64,000 nucleotides of DNA from Datisca glomerata (Eukaryota; Streptophyta; Magnoliopsida; Cucurbitales; Datiscaceae), in NCBI GenBank assembly GCA_003255025.1, contig QANY01008042.1, forward strand, positions 3,150,077-3,214,076, written 5' to 3'. The position numbers and the translations under genes are program-made. The notes under the pieces are model-generated. The model was not told where the DNA came from. It saw nothing but the letters and a program-made list of their open reading frames with translations, and did no database searches. Within the stretch, counting starts at the first letter, position 1. Each line of letters opens with the position of its first letter. Positions 1 to 12,475 of the stretch are shown here, piece after piece.

Positions 1-61
1 AGATAACATCAAGGCGTGACATCAACGCGTGAATATTAGTAATGTTTCATACCTAAGTCAC

Positions 62-465
62 ACCATGATAATTTGTGGTTACCTCGTATGTACTCAGAGT
101 GATAGTTTAGACATGATTTACCACTCGTGATAATTTTATCGTTACCTCAGGTGCATTCAGAGAGATAGTTGAGATACGTTCAATATCAGCTTACACCTCA
201 TGATAATTTATGGTTACCACTAGTGTACCTGGGAAAGGGAAACATCCATTTAGAAATGAGATACGTCAAATCCTAACCCGCACTTATGATAATTTATCGT
301 TACCACATGTGTACCTGCTGAAATAAAACATTCATTCTAAATGACATGTGATAGGCACGCTTAGAACTGAGATACGTCCAGTTTTTGCCTACACATCATG
401 ATACCATGAGTGTACCTGGAGAAGTGAAACATGTGACAAGCACGCTTAGAGGTGAGATACGTCCA
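62..465. repeat. Degenerate tandem repeat, period about 65-110 bp
   Basis: Two linked motifs recur: one containing TGATAATTT followed by GGTTACC or CGTTACC (near 66, 128, 198 and 288), and one reading GAGATACGT (171, 258, 369 and 454). Spacing varies from roughly 65 to 110 bases, so this is an old, diverged array. No reading frame is conserved across the units and no function is visible. Confidence 0.6.
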
Positions 466-2006
466 TTCCCAACAAATATGTTGATGAGCTTTTCTTAATT
501 TGTTGGACTAATGACTATTCAAGCGCACATAGTTGTCATAACCATGCATCCTAGATCATCAATACAACACATTATGTGTTACTTTACACAACCCATCTTC
601 TCATTATACTTGAAAGACCTCTCTTCCTGAGGCATCTTGTAGAAGTTCTCATGAAAAAAATATTGATAAGTGTCGTCACGCGTTCCTTGCACTAGTGGTA
701 CTTGTATTATGGTAACAAATGAGGTGAGGATAAGAGTGGAGTTGGATAGATTGCTTACATCCTCATTGAGAGTAGTCGTCATGGATTTGGGATGTCGTTG
801 ATATGGACATGCGTAATGAGGATGTGAGTGGTCTGAGTTGAGACTCATGGTTGTTCCAAGCTTGTTTGCGGCTGATCATTTTCAACTGGATGCAACGTAA
901 GAGATGCAGGCGAATCTTGTAAGAGAGCACCTTGGGGGAACACGGTAAGAGTGCTCAACATTGTCTAAATTTCATCGTTGGAACCATGGAGATCCCTGTT
1001 GGATATTTGTAATTCCCTCATAGTTTTAGTGTGATCCCTCCCCGATGTAGTGACGACTATAATAGTGGCACCAGACTCCTCTCATTAAAGTAGTCTCGTT
1101 CTTCTCATGGACTGCCAGGTTCGCTACTAATATTGTGTGACCGTCAATCCGAGAGGAAGTACTGGTAGGTCATCTACATCTAGCCATAGTTGTAGTTGTA
1201 ATGATAGATCACTTCCCACATAGTCGCTAAATGTTCAGGAGCTAAGATGTGTGACCATGACGCCACATGAGTGCTGTTAAAGGTGTGATCCAGTTTTAAT
1301 GAAGATAAATATTGCCTAGGAACATGGAGCTTGAGATTTAAAAGGTGAAGCACGGGCACTTTGAACCAGCTTGTAGAATGTGACAAAATGCTCTTAGAAT
1401 GAGGAACTCAGAGAAAATTCTCCAAGTCCAATAACTGGGGAAATATATGAATCCGAAAGTGTAAAAAATTCCTCGACAATGAGGAGGAAGACCACTATTT
1501 TACTTTATTTATAGAGAGCTTCCAAGCGGGGTCTACTTTAACTAATCCTTTGACTAATTGACAGTGCCCCTATGTAATGACATCTCATCAAGTTCACTAA
1601 GGTGACAACGTCTAGTCATTGCTCACTATAACCATAATCTCTTGGGCCAGGGTGTTTACAACGAAGCTTCTCATGTAGCTGCCTTTCATATAGTGTCTGT
1701 GCACGTGCAGTGATCAAAAGAAGGAAGAACATAGAGAATGCGCCACATTGATGAGATATGCAGAATTCATCCAGGACCCCTCCCGATGTGTCTTAACAAC
1801 TAGGTCCCTTATTAAAATGAGAAGATGACATATCCACGACGTCCAAAGAGGCCATACTGGTGAAGAGATGTCACTATCAATACAATGTAACCTCACCCCA
1901 ATCCTACCAAACCAGAGCCCTCATAAATGTTTCCAGGCAAGAGACAAATTTAAGTCTTTGTCATTGACTTTGTGGTTACAAGGATATAACAAATACATGG
2001 ACAAAG
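466..2006. other. Unrecognised region left of MULE-1
   Basis: No convincing gene is seen. Short open frames on the minus strand (579-848, 1180-1386 and 1714-1896) show no recognisable domain. The minus strand has a TATA-like CTATAAATA near 1505-1515, so the segment could be part of an old LTR element, but I see no matching second LTR, primer site or pol sequence. It is best treated as anonymous intergenic or repeat DNA. Confidence 0.4.
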
Positions 2007-2015
2007 TAAATAATA
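2007..2015. repeat. 9-bp target-site duplication, left copy of MULE-1
   Basis: TAAATAATA lies immediately outside the left terminal inverted repeat. The identical nine bases occur at 18250-18258, immediately outside the right one. A 9-bp duplication is the hallmark size for Mutator superfamily insertion and fixes both ends of the element to the base. Confidence 0.9.
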
Positions 2016-2218
2016 GGGTAACATACTGTTTTGCCCTTACAGTTTGAGGTAGTTTTCATTTTCAACCATCTACTTTAAAAAGTAGCAAATTAAACCATAC
2101 TGTTACATTGTTGATCCACGTTTTCCTTTCTGTAGATACTCCGCTTTTTTAAATTAGCGAATCATCACGGAAGTGCTATGTGGCAATACGTGGAAAATTA
2201 CATGATGCCACATCACTC
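2016..2218 (+). repeat. MULE-1 left terminal inverted repeat
   Basis: About 203 bp that aligns, with mismatches and small indels, to the reverse complement of 18056-18249. The best-kept blocks contain TTGTTGATCCACGTTT, CATCACGGAAGT and CCACATCACTC. Long repeats of about 200 bp are typical of MULEs, and these usually hold the promoter of the gene read inward, here the transposase. Confidence 0.88.
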
Positions 2219-2892
2219 ACTTTAACCTTTACCCAAAAGATACCTCACCTCATTTTTACCATTTCCCAAAATCTCCCTTCACTCTCTCCCCAAATTAGGC
2301 GATATAGGGTTCCTCTTCGCAAATCAAATCTCCCTAAATTAATCAAAGCTTTTTCTGTGCTCAAGAGGTTGTTCCTCTTCGCGGATGATTGTAGGAGGTT
2401 GAATGTCCCTATTTCGAGGAGGTTGAAGTTCTCGGGAGGTACTTTTTTGTTCTTCGATTTCGATGGATTGCCTTGCTGGATTTTGATTTTGATTTTTTGC
2501 TGTTCTTCGCATTCACTTATTGTTTCATTTTGCTATACTTCGAGGAGATTGTTGTTGCTTTTTATGAGTAAGTCATGGGCAAAGTTATGTTCTGTTTTGA
2601 TGTTTGTCGATAGATTGTTGCTGGATTTGTTTTGTTGTTTTTTTTTATTTTGTCGTGGATTTGTTTAGTATAGGAATTAGGGTTTTAGAATTCAGTTACC
2701 CTAACTCCCCACTATAACCCTAATTCTTAAAATTAGGAAACCTTAATTAGGAATTAGGGTTTCCTGATTTTAGAAATTTAGGTTCCAGTGGAGAAATTAT
2801 AGTCTAATTGAGTAATTATTATAGTCTAATTTTACAATTAAGGGGTTTTATGACCTAATTGAATATTGATTGAGGTCGTACTAAATACATTA
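2219..2892. other. MULE-1 5' region before the transposase
   Basis: About 0.67 kb between the left inverted repeat and the first transposase codon. A 162-codon open frame (2180-2668, +) starts inside the terminal repeat, is rich in Phe, Leu and Cys, and has no recognisable domain. I read the stretch as leader or intron. GAATTAGGGTTT-type motifs and their complements recur between 2670 and 2770. Confidence 0.5.
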
Positions 2893-4012
2893 ATGGTTCT
2901 ATATCCACTTTCATTTCATGTGCATCATAATGGGAATTTGAATGGTCCACTCTTACAAGATACTCAGGAGGTAAAATTTCTGTTTTTGATGTCTGTGACT
3001 CGGATAAGATGAGTCTGCTAGAACTACAGGATATGTTTGATTGTTATGGTACTTTTGAATATACTACCATGTATTATGTAAAGCCTGGGGAGTCTATGGA
3101 ATTTGGTTTAGTAGAGATAATGACTGGTAGGGATTTAATGCAAATGTATAAGATACTTCCACCTACTAGACTTATACATGTCTATGTTGCACATTCACAA
3201 GAGCCTTTTAGTGCTGGTAATTTGATTACTGATAATGGCATGTTGAGGATGATGATGATGAAAATGACAGTGATTGGTGTGAGAGAGCTTCAATGCATAC
3301 ATCTTGGAATATTGGGACAAGCCCATAATGACAATGAATGAGAATATCAGAAGGATTTTGATGAATATGATATAATAAAAGAGGGCTGAAATTATGAAGT
3401 ATGATGATCTCATTGGTCCTAAAATTAAACTAAAGTTGTAAAAGTCTGTTGAGACTTCTAGGAATTGTCAAGTTGTATGGAATGGGGAACAAAAATTTAA
3501 AATTGATTGTGGAAGAGATAGCTATGTGATTGACTTGGATGCTTGGTCTTATAGCTGTTATAGAAAGAATGTGTCTGGTATTCCTTGTATATGCATGCCA
3601 TACAGTGTATTTACTTCATGGGTAGTAATCTCGATGAGTATGTGGATAAGTTCTACCATAAAGACACTATGTTGACTACTTATTCTCATTTTATACATCC
3701 ATATAATGGACCAAACCTTTGGCCTAAAGTCACAACTGATGAAAATATGGTGTTGCTTCTAAAATCAAAAGGCCATCTGGGAGGCCAAAGAAATAAAAAA
3801 GAAAAGACAAGGATGAGCTAACAAATCTAATGTTGTTGAAGAGAAGGAAATGTACATTAACATGTAATAAGTGTCACACATTTGGGCATAATAAGAGGAC
3901 ATGTAAGGGTGTTCCAGTTGCTGCAAAGAAAAATGCTAGCCCTAGAATGAAGAACACTGCTATAAGAACCAATACGGGTGCAAGAGATCTAATTTCATGG
4001 GATTCATGGTAA
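2893..4012 (+). pseudogene. MURA-like MULE transposase, catalytic core deleted
   Basis: The start is taken at ATG 2893, which opens a frame with an HHNG-type motif typical of this family's N-terminus. After a frameshift near 2955-2965 the frame continues (3009-3341) with the PB1-like N-terminal domain: YSGGK, an FDVCDSDK stretch, VKPGESMEFG and HVYVAHS. The next recognisable part is the C-terminus. A SWIM zinc-finger segment (about 3520-3600, with GIPCIC) passes through another frameshift into HAIQCIYFMG, YSHFIHPYNGPNLWPK and a CCHC knuckle CNKCHTFGHNKRTC (3863-3904). The Mutator DNA-binding and DDE domains, normally some 300-400 residues, are absent between about 3345 and 3440. With stops and frameshifts this cannot make active transposase. 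The family assignment is strong because both ends match. Confidence 0.85.
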
Positions 4013-4183
4013 GCTTCTAATATACATGTAATGTGTTTTTTTAATGTTCATGTTCAACATATGTTTGATTTGCATTGCTGCTGGAACTCAAGCAAGCAGT
4101 TTCGTTACTAGTACTATTGGAAGTCAAACACCCACTCAAGCAAGCCGCTCTGGAAAAGGTCAGCGTAGAGCTCAATGTGTTGG

Positions 4184-6416
4184 TGGTCGTGGCGCGTGCA
4201 AGACGGAACCGTGTGGCTCGAGGTCATTTAAAAATTAAAATTTTAATAAAGATAGAATATTTTAATAAAATAAAAATTTCTCAACGCCACGATAACCAAA
4301 TAATTGTTTTTATTGAAAAATCTTTTTCAATCAGTCAGGATCTTATATATATTTATACATTAAATTTACAACATACAAGGTTAGGAATTATATACCTCTT
4401 GTACTCTATATCAAGTGTCCTTGCAAAATCGATCTATCTTCCATTCTACAAAACCGTTCCAACGATCAGTAGACTCCGAGATCCACACCAATATCTTTCA
4501 AGTCAATCCTCAACGCACTAGGACGTGTGTGAGCCCGTATAATATTATAAGACACATTTTCTTTCTCTAGATGTACTCAACACATGTGATATAGAGATTT
4601 ACTGAAATGAATTTAGTGAGACGGTTCTATAAAAGAACGCGATGATTATTCTTTCAGAGTTTTGATTAACTATTAATCATAGAGAAAAATCACTCTGACA
4701 TCAAGTGTGTTCTAACTTCGATTTTTTTGATGAATTAGTCTGATGAACGGATTCATCAACTGAGATCATTAGAATAATATCTGTATATATTTTAAAAATG
4801 GCGTACCATTTTTTTATGGATAAAACTGAAATAATATTTAATTGTAAAATTTTCAATTGCAGTGGGATCCGTTGAAACTGTGCACAACTGCAGTGTCACA
4901 CGGCACTGCAGCATGTTGTGAGGTAGCACAGTGCCTCACAACACCACTATAATGTCGTGTGACACTATAGCGTTGCACCCCCACTACTGTACTGTCACGT
5001 GGCACTACAATAGTCCATGTCAGTCTCTGATAGCCAATCAGTGATTGACACGTGACAATTACTGTGAATTGAATATTTATTTTAATCAGATAAATATCTA
5101 AATATTAGTTAATTCAAAATTAACATATCTGATTATCTTTATCAACTAACTTATTTTTTATTTAACAAATAATAGATTTAGTTGATTCAGATTATTATCT
5201 AATAATAATTTAATTATCTAATTTCACAAATTAGATATTTTATCTCACTGATCGATAATTAGAAAAATAATTGATAATTATATACATAATTAAATAAATA
5301 AATTATTAATTAATTAATCATACATAGTTATCTTGTAATTATGTACTTGCCACAAAATAAAAATTCTTTTTACAAGTTAGTCATTTTCTCATGTCTTGAA
5401 ATATTCACATCCTAGACTGCGTAGTACGTAGGTGACTTGGAGACTAGTGACCTATAATCCTAAGCTCCAATAAATCAGATTATTAATTAAATGTTTAATT
5501 AAATAATCTTATTTATTAATTCTATTTTTTCTCCACTATAAATATAGAATTGAACTCTTAATGATTATAGAATGTATGTACACAGTATTCTCATGTAGTC
5601 TACTGATATAATCATTTCATATAATTCTGTCCTCCAATGATTGGTTCCTAAATTAGAGCTGGTCATAATTACTGTTTTACCCCACTAAATACTTCTTGAT
5701 CCTTAAGTACCATTAATCCACTAGTGAATGACTAATTTATAATCTTATTGTAAATTTGAGCTCAATAACCATTCAGTTCTAGAATTAACACTTAGAAGAA
5801 CCAATATACGGTCCGTTAGGAAAGCTTGGATTTCAAATTTTTCAAGATCATGTTCCAAGCCGTCCACATCATTGAATCTCCAAAATAAAAGCCACTAACT
5901 TGTTTTACAAACAAATCTTAACGAGTGAATCAACAGATCCACTAGACTTGCATAGAAGTTCATGACTACTCAAGATTTATATTGATCTACATATGATCAT
6001 CGAATTTATGCGTATTAAATCTTTATGATAATTGACACGTTATTAAAGATATTAATTGATATCGGTCCAGTAATATATAATCTTATTATATAAAGTACAT
6101 TTACTATTATCTCTATACACATCAATGATCCAGATCTATATCACACGCATTCATAATGTTTAGTGAACCGTACTAGCAACCATTCATTAAAGATTCCATA
6201 CTTTAATATGTTGCTGGTAATTTTATTCATTATCCATGATCTTATTCTTCTCGTACCAATACAAAATCATAGTATCATTATAAATATGAAATTTTCATAT
6301 ATTTATATAAATTATTCAACAATAATTTAAAAGAACAATTATAAGAAAAGTATAATCCTCATTAAATTTCATATCAAAATGTCAATACACATGCTTTGAG
6401 GGCATAATCTCCAACA
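4184..6416 (-). repeat. copia-1 3' LTR (left copy)
   Basis: About 2.2 kb. On the minus strand it begins TGTTGGAGATTATGCC and ends CCA. Matching blocks recur in the right copy: CTCTTTTTCAATCAGTCAGGA, AGAACGCGATGATTATTCTTT and the CTTTGAG..CAACA end. It contains a long imperfect hairpin (4893-4965). It is the more complete copy; the right LTR has internal deletions plus an insertion. Confidence 0.82.
4893..4965. repeat. Long inverted repeat (cruciform-capable) in copia-1 LTR
   Basis: A perfect 10-bp stem TGTTGTGAGG / CCTCACAACA (4914-4923 and 4934-4943) surrounds a 10-base loop. An outer stem GTGTCACAC / GTGTGACAC (4893-4901 and 4957-4965) extends it. The right LTR retains only part of this (near 15820-15875), so the hairpin is being lost there. 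Confidence 0.7.
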
Positions 6417-6444
6417 ATATCCAACTTGCCCTAAAGAAAATAAG
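6417..6444 (-). other. copia-1 polypurine-tract region
   Basis: On the minus strand, purine-rich GGGCAAGTTGGATAT directly precedes the LTR start TGTTGG. Related plant copia elements carry a GGGCAAGTGGGAGAT-like tract here, which primes second-strand DNA synthesis. This copy looks mutated. Confidence 0.5.
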
Positions 6445-6526
6445 GCATTTCTCTCAATCCTTTGTTACGCACATGACCCTCAAATGACTTCTCAGGAAGT
6501 GTTTTTGTAAAAGGATTAGTCAGGTT

Positions 6527-9500
6527 CTATTCTGATGCTATCTTCATAACAGTTACATCCCATCGATGCACGAACTTTCTTACAAAATGACATTTCCACT
6601 TTCCCCTCTTATGACTCCTCGGTTCCATGGAATTCACTACCACTCCACTGTTGTCACAGTACAGGATCAATGGCTTGTCCATATCTGAAACTACTTCCAG
6701 ATCACTATAGAACATTCTGAGCCATACCACTTCTTTCGCAGCTTCACAAGCCGCTATATATTCAACTTCCATAGTGGAATATGCAATGTTGGATTGTTTA
6801 ATACTTCTCTAGACTACAACTCCTCCACCTAGGATGAATACTGATCCAGATGTCGACTTTCGACTGTGTTTGTCTGATTGAAAGTCAGAATCAGTATATC
6901 AAATGGGGTTCAGGTCTCCACCTAAATAAATAAGCATATAGTTTCTCGTTATCCTAAGATACTTGAGAATATGATTTACCACAATCCAATATTTCAAACC
7001 TGGATTCGATTGAGAACGAATGAAAATTCCCACTGCATAACAAATGTATGATCTCGTACACAACATAGCATTCATGAGTCTTCCAACTACTGAAGCATAA
7101 GGAACCTTTATCATATCATTTTCCTTCTGAGGTGTCTTAGGACATTGTTCCTTAGAGAGGTATGGTCTGTATTTGAAATTTCTTAGAATTCTCCATAGAG
7201 AATCTCTCCAACACCTTGTTAATATAAGATACCAGAGAAAGGCCAAGAGCTTGTTCTTTTATCCCTTAAGATTTGGATGCCCAAAACATAGCTAACTTCT
7301 CCCAAATATTTCATTTGAAATTTCTCAAGTAACCACTTCTTTACATTTGACAGAGTGTCTACATCATTCCCAATGATTATAATATCATCAACATAAAGAA
7401 CTAAGAAAACCACTATCTTATGGTTGATGTATTTCTAAACACAGGCTTCGTCAACATTTTGCTTGAAGTCATAAGACTTTATAATCTCATCAAAGGTAAG
7501 ATTCCATGATCTAGATGTTTGCTTTAATCCATAAATGGATTTAAGCAACTTGCATACTTTCTGATCTTGCTCATTTTGTAGGAACCCTTTTGGTTGCATC
7601 AGTTAGATGCTCTCTTCAAGACAACCATTCAGAAAAGCTGTCTTAACGTCCATTTGACATATTTCATAGTCAAAACTAGTAGCTATTGACAAAAGGATGT
7701 GAATGAATTTTAGCATGGCCACAAGGGATAATGTCTGTTCATAATCGTCTCATTCCCTTTGTGTATAGCCTTGGCTACAAACCGTGCCTTAAAAATCTCT
7801 ACTTTCCCATATGCACATTTTTCTTATTGAAGATCCATTTACATCCAATGAGCCTCACATCTTTAGATAGATCTATAAGTTCCCAGACAGAATTGGAATA
7901 CATAGATTTAATTTTCTGGTTTATGGCATCTTGTCATTTCTCATTTTCAGGATCATTCATTGTTTTTCATAAGATAATGGATCAAACCATGCCTTAAAAA
8001 TCTCTAATTTCCCATATGAACCTTTTTCTTCTTGAAGATCCATTTACATCCAATGGGCCTGACATCTTTAGATGGATCTATAAGTTCCCAGATGAAATTG
8101 AAATCATAGATTCAATTTCCTGGTTTATGAAATCTTGTCATTTCTTCTCTTCAGGATCATCCATTATTTTTTCATAAGATAATGGATCATCCTTATTAGT
8201 GTCTGACACTAGGACATGTGCCTCTAGTTTGTAGTGAACTGTTTATCGCACAACCCTCTCAGTACGACGTTGCATCGAGGTCTCCTTTGCAGGAATTATG
8301 GGTTCTTTGGTTTGGCGTTATGAGTAGAAATTGAAGGTGTTCTAATCTCAACAATTGCTAATTCCTCGAGAATTACTTTGCTTTGAGGTTTGTAGTTTTC
8401 CATGTAGTTGTGTTCAAGGAAGGTGTCATTTATCAATACAAACACCTTTTGATCCTTGTGACTATAAAAGTACCCACATCTAGTCTCTAAAGCGTAGCCA
8501 ACGAATATGCATAATTCAGACCTTGAGTCAACTTTCCAATCTTAGATCTAAGAGAGTGAGGTGGACATCCCCATACACAGAAACGACGCAAATTGGTTTT
8601 GGAGCCATTCCTTAACTTTAAATATATCTTGCTTACAGACTTAGAAGGCACTACATTCAAAATGTATGTGAGCGTGTGTAATACATATCCTCAAAATGTA
8701 AGTGGTAGTCATGAGTAGCTTAACATCGACCTAACCATATCCAATAAGGTACGATTTCCCCTTGCTGAAACACCATTTTGCTGTGGCGTTCCAAGTGCTG
8801 TGAGTTGGGATAGGTTTCCATACTCCAACATGTAATACTTGAATTCTAAATCTAAGTATTCACCACCTCGATCTGATTAAAGAGTTTTCAATGATTTAAC
8901 TAACTGCTTTTCAGCTTCAGCTTTGAAGTCTTTAAACTTTTCAAAATTTTCATACTTTCTTTGCATTATGTAAGTATAACCATATATTGAGTAATCGTCA
9001 ATAAAAGTGGTGAAATATTCACACCCGCCTCTAGCTTGTATATTGATCGGTCCACAAACATCACTATGCACTAGCTCAAGTGGTTCCTTGACTCTTTGGC
9101 CCTTTCCAGAGAAAAGTCTCATGGTCATTTTACCCTCTAGACATGATGCACAAACAGGAAGAGTTCCAACTTTTAGTTCTCTCAAAACACCATACTTTGT
9201 TAACCTGTTTAACCTATCTAGATTAATATGTCACAACCTAAGATGCCAAAGATATATGTTATTATCATCATGAGAAACTCTTATGGTTTGTTACTTTTGG
9301 GTTTTTCTACTTTAAAAAATTCAAAATTATTTAACGCGCGTTCAGTCAGTTTAAACATATACAATCCGTTTTTAACTTTAGCATGACCAATATCAAATCC
9401 ATTCTTAAAAATAATAAACTCTTTATTAATAAAAAAACTTTGAATAACTGTTCTTGTAAAAATGAAAGAGAAATCAAATAATTATATCCAAAAAGTAAAT

Positions 9501-10550
9501 GCATTGTCCCTAATGCTTTAGCTGACACGAGTGAACCGCTGCTAACTCTCAAAATGACCTCGCCATCAGCTTGCTCCCTTGACGAATCAAGCATCTGCAA
9601 AGAAGAACAAACATGGTTAGTGGCTCCTGAATCAAGTATACATGATGACAAACCATATTCAACTAATCAAGTTTCACGTATAAGTAAATCATATTTACCT
9701 TTCTTTTTCAACTCAGATAGATACTTCTTACAATTTCTCTTCCAATGACCTTCAACCCCGCAGTAGAAACATTTTCCCTTGGGCTTGTTACTGTTCTTGT
9801 TCTTCTTGACTTTCAGCGATATCTTGGGGTTCTTTCCTCTTTTGTTCTTACTCTTTTCCTTACCATTGGTCTTCTTCATTTTCTTATTCTTAACAATATT
9901 GGAAGAATTATTTTGCTCAACAACATTTTTCTCGCCCTCTTTGGTCATTCTAAGGTTGACTGACTCAAAAGTTTACAGTTCAGTCAACAATTGTTTCATG
10001 CTGAATTGCAACTTGTTCATAACATAGTTGGTCGTGAATGCAGAAAAAGCTGGTGTGAACGACTCAAGTATAATGCTAACTTGAGTCCGCTCATCAATGG
10101 TCACCTCATGTACTTCTGTCTCGTGCATTATGTTGATCATGTTCAAAACATGTTCTCGCACAGAAATACCCTTTCTCATCTTAGTCATCATATAGATTAT
10201 AGTGACCTCATGATGACTTTGATCAGACCGCTGTCCAAACATCACCTGTCGAGATTCCATAATCTCATAGGAAATCTCCATACTTTCATGCTGGTTCTTT
10301 GAACATCATTCATGCTCATAAGCATGTAGCACTTTTTCTTGTTGTTTGATATGATCCAAGCATCATATTTATCCCTAACATTCTTATGGGTATCAGCAGC
10401 GGGCTCCTTAGGACATTCCTCAGTTAGAACGAACTTATGGTTCTCATAAATCAGCATTTAGTTCATATTTGATTTCCAACATACGAAATTATCACCATTC
10501 AATTTCTCAAGAGAGAGTAAAGCAGTAACATGGTTGCCCATGGTAGACAT
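6527..10550 (-). pseudogene. copia-1 gag-pol polyprotein, decayed
   Basis: Read on the minus strand from ATG 10550. Gag (10550-9973) has the LNGDNF..W motif, an in-frame stop after about 30 codons and the UBN2-type body. A CCHC knuckle CFYCGVEGHWKRNC is at 9771-9730. The protease motif LDSGATNHVC starts near 9636. The integrase zinc region and core (9185 to about 8480) include HSDVCGPI and a degraded QNGV..RGNRTLLDMVRSM segment. The reverse transcriptase keeps YVDD (7395-7384) and RNase H keeps VEYIAACEAAKEVVWLR (6772-6527). Many stops and frameshifts separate the blocks, so no full polyprotein is made. The superfamily call is firm; I do not assign a lineage. A short duplication is visible inside the RT region: 7780-7900 resembles 7985-8110. 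Confidence 0.85.
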
Positions 10551-12463
10551 AATAATGAAAATTGAAATTTAAAACATACAAGATTCAATATAATTGATAA
10601 ATATCTAGAATTTAAAAAGTAAATGTGATGCATGAATGCAACATAATAGACACACAAATTTAACAATTACTAATCATGATAAAACAACTCAACGATTAAT
10701 GTGCTGCCTTAGGGTCAGTCAGATTAACCTCAGGATGTCTATGAGACATATTCATCCTTATTAATTAAAACTTAAAATATATCCTATTTTTCTTAACAAT
10801 AAGGTATTGATTGTTCGGTCAAGTTACAACTATCCACATGAAAACTTAATTGTGACTTTGTAATTGTAACTCATCATTTCAGATTCTATGACTTCATTTA
10901 GAATATGCCATCATAGAGTCGGTCAAAATTAAACTAAATCATTTCCTCCTCTCTTCTTAGGAAGTCTAGCTTTGGTATTGGTACATCTCGAAACCTTCCT
11001 TAGGGGGATGAAAACAAAGCCATCTCGAGGCCCTTACTGCACCTCACGGTGTTGTACTAATGATAGAGACCATATGTTACATTGACATGTCAACCTTCTC
11101 CCACTCACTATTTTAGGATTATGTGTTTCCATTTTAATCAATCAATTAATTTTAAATTAATCACTGGTTAAAATAATAACCATATGAATATTTAATAATC
11201 ATGTATCCTAATCTCATTGGTCTAAGTTCATTTTAACCTTCTAAAACAACTAAGTCATAAATATGTGAACTTAGATGAACCAATTTATTATATTCATCAA
11301 AGTTTAATAAAACTCTTTTACTAAAATCATTATCTTAAAGGTTACTATAACCCTTAGTGTGGCGTGATTATCAAGTTTTAACTAATTAAAACCTAACAGT
11401 TTACATGCAATTGATTTTATAAAATAATACATATAAACATATTATGACAATCATAATAAATTATATTTCTACATATGAGATGCATGATCAAATAAAACTG
11501 TGTGGAATTTTCATGTATGACATGTGATCGACTAATGCATAGACATGTTATCAAACATAATAATTAAATAATTATTTAACAATTAAATAAAATAATAATG
11601 AACCGAGCAAAAATTGAGTATTTCTAAATTACAACCCTTGAAATAAAAAATAATATTACAAAGCGGACTTCAAGAATATATATTTCTCAAATATTACTTT
11701 CTCCTCCTGATGTTCATCTTCATAATCTACAAACTTTGAATAAAATGCTATTTAATTAGGAAAAACTATTTTTCTTAATTAAAATTAATTTCTATAGTTA
11801 TCTCTTTAAAAAGAATTGATTTTGACTTAGTCAAATAAACACTTTATTTGATTCGGTCAAACTTGAGTCAAAACCAATCAACCTATTAATTTATATTTTT
11901 AATAAAAATAAAAGATAAAAATTAATTTTAAAATTACATTAATTTCAAAATTTAAAAGGATAATTGATAGATTTAGGGTTATCATAAAACTCTACAGTGA
12001 TAGGGTTGGTTACTATTAGGTTTGTGCGAAACTTCCTTAAATGTGATCACAGTTGCCACCAACCACCATCACAACCTTATTCGCCGCTGGGCCCTGACCA
12101 CTATCGTGGAACAGTAAATTCCGACGACATTGCTGATTAGCTTTAATCGGCAGCACCAGTGCCCCGGAATTTCAAAAGATTTCCTATTTCTTTTCTTTTT
12201 CCTCCGTCGTTCGTTTCGTGTTTATTCATCTTCTTGCGATCAAAATAAAATTACAAAAGTTCCTATGCCCCAAAACGGCTCACATAAGATCTAAAAAAAA
12301 TTAAAAGAATAAAGTCTAACCCAATATTCACCATATAATTAACGATCCATTATCTTCTACATATTCAAAAAACATAACCATCCATTCATTCATACATATC
12401 TCATATTATATAAATAATGCAAGAAAACTCACACAACATTTAATATATAAATATATAAAGACC
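10551..12463 (-). other. copia-1 leader between primer site and gag
   Basis: About 1.9 kb of AT-rich DNA with no recognisable coding sequence on either strand. It is bounded by the primer-binding site at 12464-12475 and the gag start at 10550, so it is the untranslated leader, unusually long for a copia element and possibly expanded by old insertions. Confidence 0.6.
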
Positions 12464-12475
12464 GCTCTGATATCA
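12464..12475 (-). other. copia-1 primer-binding site
   Basis: The minus strand reads TGATATCAGAGC, one base different from TGGTATCAGAGC, the complement of the initiator-methionine tRNA 3' end used by most plant copia elements. It lies 8 bases from the LTR edge, which orients the element. Confidence 0.8.
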